Shown here in pieces: positions 21,432 through 25,385 of a stretch of DNA of 25,385 nucleotides. Source of the stretch: Candidatus Avimonoglobus intestinipullorum. GTDB lineage: Bacteria; Bacillota; Clostridia; UBA1381. The notes beneath the pieces are model-generated. The model was not told the DNA's origin. It made no database searches and was given only the letters and a program-made list of their open reading frames with translations. The translations under genes were made by a program, and so were the position numbers. The stretch lies in NCBI GenBank assembly GCA_018714645.1, contig DVND01000095.1, forward strand, positions 1 to 25,385, written 5' to 3'. Positions within the stretch are counted from its first letter, which is position 1. Each line of letters opens with the position of its first letter.

Positions 21432-23309
21432 TCAATCCAGCGGCAGCTTTGAAATGCTGTAAAGCGTCCCGTCCGGCAACCCAATGTACGCAAAATTGCT
21501 CATATTGTCGCCGTTTTTTATAGTAACGCTTGATTTCCCGTCCAATGAAGTGACTGTCCCGTCCAGTTCCCGAATACTGTACCCCGCCTCAGAAACCGGC
21601 TCCTGGAACGTAAGCGTAATTTGCTCTTGATCCATCCGCACCGTGCAGCCTGCAAACGGCGCAATGCGGTACCGCCCGTAAACAGCTGCCAGCCCTCCGG
21701 CTGTGACGGCCGCCCCCACCAGACACCCCGCCAACGCAAGCTTTCCCCGCCGCGCCGCGGCCACCTGTTGGGCAACGCGCCCCAACGCAAAAGAAATCAC
21801 CAGACAAATGGGGATTGTAGAATCAAAAATCAACCGCTTGCCCACCTCTGTCGCCGCCAGCGCAACAACGCTTGCCGCCACAACGCCCAGCACCAGGGAA
21901 ACCTGGCTGCTGGCCTCGGCGTCCTCCCGTTTTTGCCGGATTTTATAAACCGCAAAAACCAGCACGCCCAGCGCCGAAAGCATAAATACCAGGAGCAGGC
22001 TGTTCATTTGCAGGAAATAGCGCTTCTCATAATAGTGGGAAACATCATCCCCAAAATCGGGCGCGTATAGATTTGCCGTATAGTAATACGGTTTGTAATT
22101 GTCTGAAAAATAATTCTTGAATTTCGCGCTGATAAATTCCCAGATGGAAGCCCCATCCTTCAAAACATCATTTTTAATCCGCAGTTCGATTTGCGCGCCG
22201 ATATCCTGCTTCAGCCGCAGGATATCCTGATAATCCGCCTCGTCCGCCCTGCTGTACAGCTGCCATATTTCATGGAACTGCTCCGATACGCGGTCAAAGC
22301 CCGGTTCCGTATAAGGGAAATAGGTGCAAAGCCCGGTGTCGCCCTCCTGGGGCCGCGTCCCAATCTCTACCGTCCACAGCCCCGCAATGTTCTCCAATTT
22401 TGGATAGGGGTGCGCCTTTATTTGATAGAGCACAGCCCCGGCCGCGGCCTGTATCAGCAGGAAGCATGCCAGGGCTGCAGCCGTCCGGCCCAGCCCTTTT
22501 GCCAGCTTCCATTTCCGCGGCCCTTCCCACCAGTCATGGGAACACACGTAAACCAGCAAAAACCCGCAGGCCATGGGGCGCACTGTAAACAATATGCCGC
22601 CCACGGCAAGGAACCATATCCGCGCTAAAACCGTCCCCCGGTTATAGCAATAAAATGCCGCCGCGGACAGGAACACCGCCGGAAGATAAATATAGGGGCC
22701 GGTCAGCAGCATGAACGGGAAAAAGACCGCCAGCACCACCGCGGATACCTCCGCCACGCGGTCCCCATAAAGCTTTTTGCAGCTTGCCCCCACAAACAGC
22801 ATACTGCCCGCCATCAGGAGCATATTAAAAATCCGGGTCCCCGTTTCAACGCTTCCAAACAGCTTCACAAACGGGAAATACATCCACAACACCATTTTGT
22901 TGGTGGCATATGCCGTCAAATACGCCCTGGAATATTCTGAGGATTTCCCCTCCAGAAGCATTTGCAGGAAATTCGCCATCTCATAGGAATCATGTCCCGG
23001 ACTGTACGGCGTCACCACCGTCATTGTGACGCAGACGCCCAACAGCAACAGTGCAAATACAATATAACGGTTCCGCTGCCGCAGCCGCTTCATCCCCGCA
23101 TCCAGCAATACGTAAAACAGCACGGCGCCGCCGGCGGCAAACCCCGCTGCGGCAACCCGCTCCACAGCGCCGGACTGGAATAGCCCGCTCTGATACCCGC
23201 CCGCCAACATATAGGCGGTGCAGACGCAGATACATATATATAAACAAATAACGATCAACAATTTTGCGCCCGTTCCAATCCATTGCCAAGCCTTTTGTGA
23301 ATACGGCAA
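21432..23309 (-). CDS. Multi-pass membrane protein, possibly a GT-C-type glycosyltransferase
   Basis: The 625-residue protein has about ten hydrophobic segments separated by short loops, an extracellular-looking region of about 130 residues (around ENIAGLWTVEIGTRPQEGD to YYTANLYAPDFG), and a small beta-rich C-terminal domain. An acidic motif (TPYSPGHDSYEMANF, D107) follows the third hydrophobic segment and resembles the metal/acid motif of GT-C glycosyltransferases, which use lipid-linked sugars outside the membrane. The family assignment is tentative. The chosen start is a TTG at 23307-23309 with GGGGGAGG eight bases upstream; an earlier TTG at 23381 lies upstream of the predicted promoter and was rejected. 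It has its own promoter and terminator and lies between tsf and pyrH, but has no functional link to them that I can see. Confidence 0.8.
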   Translation of the reverse strand: MPYSQKAWQWIGTGAKLLIVICLYICICVCTAYMLAGGYQSGLFQSGAVERVAAAGFAAGGAVLFYVLLDAGMKRLRQRNRYIVFALLLLGVCVTMTVVTPYSPGHDSYEMANFLQMLLEGKSSEYSRAYLTAYATNKMVLWMYFPFVKLFGSVETGTRIFNMLLMAGSMLFVGASCKKLYGDRVAEVSAVVLAVFFPFMLLTGPYIYLPAVFLSAAAFYCYNRGTVLARIWFLAVGGILFTVRPMACGFLLVYVCSHDWWEGPRKWKLAKGLGRTAAALACFLLIQAAAGAVLYQIKAHPYPKLENIAGLWTVEIGTRPQEGDTGLCTYFPYTEPGFDRVSEQFHEIWQLYSRADEADYQDILRLKQDIGAQIELRIKNDVLKDGASIWEFISAKFKNYFSDNYKPYYYTANLYAPDFGDDVSHYYEKRYFLQMNSLLLVFMLSALGVLVFAVYKIRQKREDAEASSQVSLVLGVVAASVVALAATEVGKRLIFDSTIPICLVISFALGRVAQQVAAARRGKLALAGCLVGAAVTAGGLAAVYGRYRIAPFAGCTVRMDQEQITLTFQEPVSEAGYSIRELDGTVTSLDGKSSVTIKNGDNMSNFAYIGLPDGTLYSISKLPLD

Positions 23310-23345
23310 TGATCGCACCTCCCCCGCTTCGATTTTCACGGTATT

Positions 23346-23374
23346 ACTATACCATATTCCGCCATCGATTGCAA
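23346..23374 (-). promoter_or_regulatory. Promoter of the membrane-protein gene
   Basis: TTGCAA (23369-23374) and TATAGT (23346-23351) are 17 bp apart, with TATGG directly before the -10 box. The start near 23339 leaves a leader of about 30 bases before the TTG start codon and rules out the more upstream starts. Confidence 0.8.
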
Positions 23375-23401
23375 CCGGCAAATTCCGCCCTGTCCCGGCA
23401 T

Positions 23402-23434
23402 AAAAAAAGAGACATTCTTAAAATGCCTCTTTTT
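23402..23434 (-). terminator. Terminator of the rpsB-tsf transcript
   Basis: On the minus strand AAAGAGGCATT and AATGTCTCTTT pair (11 bp with one G-T) around a five-base loop and are followed by a run of seven T. It begins nine bases after the tsf stop codon. Confidence 0.9.
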
Positions 23435-23442
23435 CCGCAAAA

Positions 23443-24342
23443 TTATTTGATCATGCTTGCGACTTCGTCTGCAAAATTTTCTTCTTTTTTTGCCAGGCCC
23501 TCGCCCTTTTCAAACCGCACATAATTGACGAGCTTGACGCCTTTTGAAGTCAGGTATTCCTCTACCTTGAGATCACCGTTCTTTACAAATTCCTGTTGGA
23601 GCAGGCAGTTCTGTTCATAGAACTTCTTGATCTTTCCCTCCACCATCTTTTCAATGATGTTGTCCGGCTTCTTCGCATTTTTCGGGTCTTCCTTGATCTG
23701 CGCCATAATGATGTGCTTTTCCTTTTCAACATCCTCTGCGGGCACTGTGTCTTTGGACAGGTACAGCGGGTTGATCGCAGCAATCTGCATGGCGGCGTCT
23801 CTTGCCGCCTCATGCGCCTCCGGATTGGAAAGGTCGCCTTCTGTTTCCACCAAAACGCCGATCCGGCCTTCGCCGTGGATATAAGAGCAGACGTTGCCTG
23901 CAATCCGCGCAAACCGGCGGATGTTCATGTTCTCCCCAATCTTCGCAATCAACGCGGTCAAAACGTCGCCTACGGCCTCTGTGCCGCCGGAAATCACTTC
24001 CGCCTTTAACGCTTCCACGTCGGCAGGATTCTTCTCCGCAACCGTTTTTGCAACCGCCGTCACAAAATTCTGGAACTCTTCGTTTTTCGCAACAAAATCC
24101 GTTTCAGAGTTGACTTCGACAACCACGCCAACCTTCGCCTGTTCGTCAATGTATGCCTTCACAATCCCTTCAGATGCGATCCTGCCCGCCTTTTTCGCGG
24201 CGGTTGCAAGGCCCTTCTCCCTCAGGAATTCCACGGCCTTCTCCTTGTCGCCGTCAGTTTCTGTCAGGGCTTTTTTGCAGTCCATCATCCCGCAGCCCGT
24301 CATCTCTCTCAATTCTTTTACATCCTGTGCTGTAAATGCCAT
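23443..24342 (-). CDS. tsf: Translation elongation factor Ts
   Basis: EF-Ts exchanges GDP for GTP on EF-Tu. The 299-residue protein starts MAFTAQDVKELREMTGCGMM, with the first family signature (LREMTGCGMMDCKKAL) in the N-terminal UBA-like domain and the second (VEVNSETDFVAKNEEF) at about residues 74-89. The ATG at 24340-24342 has GGAGG eight bases upstream; an in-frame ATG five codons earlier overlaps the ribosome site and was rejected. It follows rpsB by 85 bp, and that gap contains a long hairpin, so its level is probably set by partial termination. Confidence 0.97.
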   Translation of the reverse strand: MAFTAQDVKELREMTGCGMMDCKKALTETDGDKEKAVEFLREKGLATAAKKAGRIASEGIVKAYIDEQAKVGVVVEVNSETDFVAKNEEFQNFVTAVAKTVAEKNPADVEALKAEVISGGTEAVGDVLTALIAKIGENMNIRRFARIAGNVCSYIHGEGRIGVLVETEGDLSNPEAHEAARDAAMQIAAINPLYLSKDTVPAEDVEKEKHIIMAQIKEDPKNAKKPDNIIEKMVEGKIKKFYEQNCLLQQEFVKNGDLKVEEYLTSKGVKLVNYVRFEKGEGLAKKEENFADEVASMIK

Positions 24343-24377
24343 TGTCTGATCCTCCATCCGTATTTTTCAAATTTTAC

Positions 24378-24423
24378 AAAAAAGCAGCCTTACAGCCTTT
24401 TCAGAAAGACTCAAGACTGCTTT
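24378..24423 (-). terminator. Attenuator-like hairpin between rpsB and tsf
   Basis: On the minus strand AAAGCAG and CTGCTTT form the base of a long interrupted stem; CTT/AAG and AGTCTTT/AAAGGCT continue it to a four-base loop. Six T bases follow. Only about 35 bases separate it from the tsf ATG, too few for a new promoter, so tsf is likely made from transcripts that read through. Confidence 0.75.
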
Positions 24424-24427
24424 ATCA

Positions 24428-25186
24428 TTATTCAGCGGCTTCTTCCGCAGCGGCTTCCTCCGGTTGTTCGGGAGCAGCTGCTTCTTCCGTAACAGCGTCC
24501 TCGCCCTGGCGTCCTTCCATGATTGCATTAGCCATGGTGGAAGCAATTAACTTCACTGCACGGATTGCATCGTCGTTGCCGGGGATGACATAATCCACTT
24601 CCTCCGGGTCGCAGTTGGTGTCCACAATCGCCACAACCGGGATGCCCAGCTTTTTCGCTTCTGCAATCGCAATTTTTTCCTTCCGCGGGTCAACGACAAA
24701 CAGCGCGCCCGGCAGCTTCTTCATATCTTTAATACCGCCCAGGTATTTCTCCAGTTTGTCGCGCTGCGCTTTCAAGTTCAGCACTTCTTTTTTGGGCAGC
24801 AGGTCGAAGGTCCCTTCTTCTTCCATCTTATTGATCTGCGCCAGACGGTCAATCCGTTTCTGGATGGTCTTGAAATTGGTCATCATCCCGCCGAGCCAAC
24901 GCGCGTTTACATAGTACATTCCAACGCGCTCCGCTTCTTCCTTGATGGAATCCTGCGCCTGCTTTTTGGTCCCCACAAACAGCACCGTTTCCCCGGCGGC
25001 TGCCAGGTCTCTAATAAAGTAATACGCTTCCTCCACCTTTTTGACCGTTTTCTGCAGGTCAATGATGTAGATGCCGTTGCGCTCTGTGAAGATGTATTCC
25101 GCCATTTTGGGGTTCCATCTTCTGGTTTGGTGGCCGAAATGAACGCCGGCCTCCAAAAGCTGTTTCATAGAAATTACACTTGACAT
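24428..25186 (-). CDS. rpsB: 30S ribosomal protein S2
   Basis: The 252-residue product starts MSSVISMKQLLEAGVHFGHQ and has the S2 hallmarks TRRWNPKMAEYIFTERNGIY, the NARWLGGMMTNFKTI signature and the PGALFVVDPRKEKIAI and VAIVDTNCDPEEVDYVIPGN strands. The C-terminus ends in an acidic Glu/Ala-rich tail (about residues 230-252) common in Firmicutes S2. The ATG at 25184-25186 follows AGGAGGA by about eight bases; a long in-frame extension upstream lies in the structured leader and is not coding. It is the first gene of the rpsB-tsf unit. Confidence 0.97.
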   Translation of the reverse strand: MSSVISMKQLLEAGVHFGHQTRRWNPKMAEYIFTERNGIYIIDLQKTVKKVEEAYYFIRDLAAAGETVLFVGTKKQAQDSIKEEAERVGMYYVNARWLGGMMTNFKTIQKRIDRLAQINKMEEEGTFDLLPKKEVLNLKAQRDKLEKYLGGIKDMKKLPGALFVVDPRKEKIAIAEAKKLGIPVVAIVDTNCDPEEVDYVIPGNDDAIRAVKLIASTMANAIMEGRQGEDAVTEEAAAPEQPEEAAAEEAAE

Positions 25187-25289
25187 TTTCTCGTTCCTCC
25201 TTGTTTTTTTGTTTCCTCCATTTCCGTCCTCTCCCTGCGGGACCTTTCGGCAACGCCGCCGGAATCGGGAAATGTGCGTAATGTCGTGC
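25187..25289 (-). ncRNA. Folded 5' leader of rpsB
   Basis: The leader of about 100 bases can close with CATTTCC pairing to GGAAATG (25268-25274 with 25219-25225). Inside it, CGGC/GCCG near 25248-25258 and TCCC/GGGA near 25232-25242 form two hairpins, giving a three-way-junction shape. The ribosome site of rpsB lies just outside. Many ribosomal protein operons are autoregulated by binding of a product to such a leader, so an S2-responsive element is plausible. I do not recognise it as a catalogued RNA family. Confidence 0.5.
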
Positions 25290-25295
25290 CTTATT

Positions 25296-25324
25296 ATTTT
25301 ACCACAGCTTCCCGAAAAAAGCAA
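25296..25324 (-). promoter_or_regulatory. Proximal promoter of rpsB-tsf
   Basis: TTGCTT (25319-25324) and TAAAAT (25296-25301) are spaced by 17 bp, with TGTGG directly before the -10 box. Transcription would begin near 25289, just before the folded leader. Confidence 0.8.
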
Positions 25325-25346
25325 CATTTTTTTACAAATCGAATGT

Positions 25347-25375
25347 TATAAAAATATTGTTGTTTCTTTCTGCAA
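25347..25375 (-). promoter_or_regulatory. Possible distal promoter of rpsB-tsf
   Basis: TTGCAG (25370-25375) and TTTATA (25347-25352) are 17 bp apart. The -10 box is weaker than that of the proximal promoter and has no TGn extension, so this is a secondary candidate; tandem promoters are common for ribosomal protein genes. Confidence 0.45.
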
Positions 25376-25385
25376 TTTTATGCAA

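Noticed and set aside
24428..25327. Longer rpsB reading with a 47-residue N-terminal extension
   Set aside because: The extension covers the structured leader and ribosome site; the ATG at 25184-25186 has AGGAGGA at proper spacing and gives the normal S2 N-terminus.
1..25385. CRISPR array, insertion sequence, integrase or prophage genes
   Set aside because: No repeat-spacer pattern, transposase, integrase or phage gene was seen, and the gene order is that of core chromosome.
1..25385. tRNA or rRNA genes
   Set aside because: No cloverleaf or conserved rRNA stretch was noticed in the gaps; each gap is filled by promoters, leaders and terminators.

Overview
This window looks like chromosomal core sequence from an anaerobic Gram-positive bacterium of the class Clostridia (Bacillota). 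The evidence is a set of strong AGGAGG-type ribosome sites, sigma-A promoters with the extended TRTGn -10 element, compact operons ended by hairpin/T-run terminators, and families typical of Firmicutes (ClpE-like ATPase, UPF0735, UPF0210/UPF0237, G5-M23 endopeptidase). I cannot name genus or species. Almost every gene is on the minus strand. The only confident plus-strand gene is the ClpE-like ATPase at 9664-12003.

Right to left, in the direction of transcription: (1) rpsB and tsf (ribosomal protein S2, EF-Ts), with tandem promoters, a folded leader and an attenuator-like hairpin between the genes. (2) A large multi-pass membrane protein with its own promoter and terminator, sitting between tsf and pyrH. 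(3) A long operon, pyrH-frr-uppS-cdsA-dxr-rseP-ispG-aroQ-pepP. It joins UMP kinase and ribosome recycling to isoprenoid precursor synthesis (dxr, ispG), the lipid carrier (uppS), phospholipid synthesis (cdsA), site-2 proteolysis (rseP), the shikimate pathway (aroQ) and an aminopeptidase. (4) A two-gene unit of a cytosolic-type polysaccharide deacetylase and a PAP2 phosphatase; the latter is frameshifted in a seven-base homopolymer. (5) The ClpE-like ATPase on the plus strand, divergent from (6) a membrane-anchored G5/M23 peptidoglycan peptidase. (7) A solitary L-rhamnose isomerase whose leader holds five decamer repeats in exact 10-bp phase. (8) An aspartate-family amino acid operon, UPF0735 ACT protein-hom-thrB-lysC-rlmB, with a possible leader peptide. 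(9) A UPF0237 ACT protein and a UPF0210 protein, followed by the start of a small coiled-coil protein cut by the window edge.

Most genes are housekeeping and can be assigned with high confidence from motifs. The points worth a second look are mainly regulatory or structural: the phased repeats before rhaA, the terminator-like hairpin immediately after the pyrH promoter, the folded rpsB leader, the independent membrane-protein gene within the translation/lipid cluster, the frameshifted PAP2 gene, a decayed zinc-ribbon-like fragment at 6613-6786, and the candidate leader peptide before UPF0735. I do not see convincing evidence of a completely new multi-gene system, CRISPR array, prophage or insertion sequence. 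All RNA structures and promoters were found by eye and none was computed.
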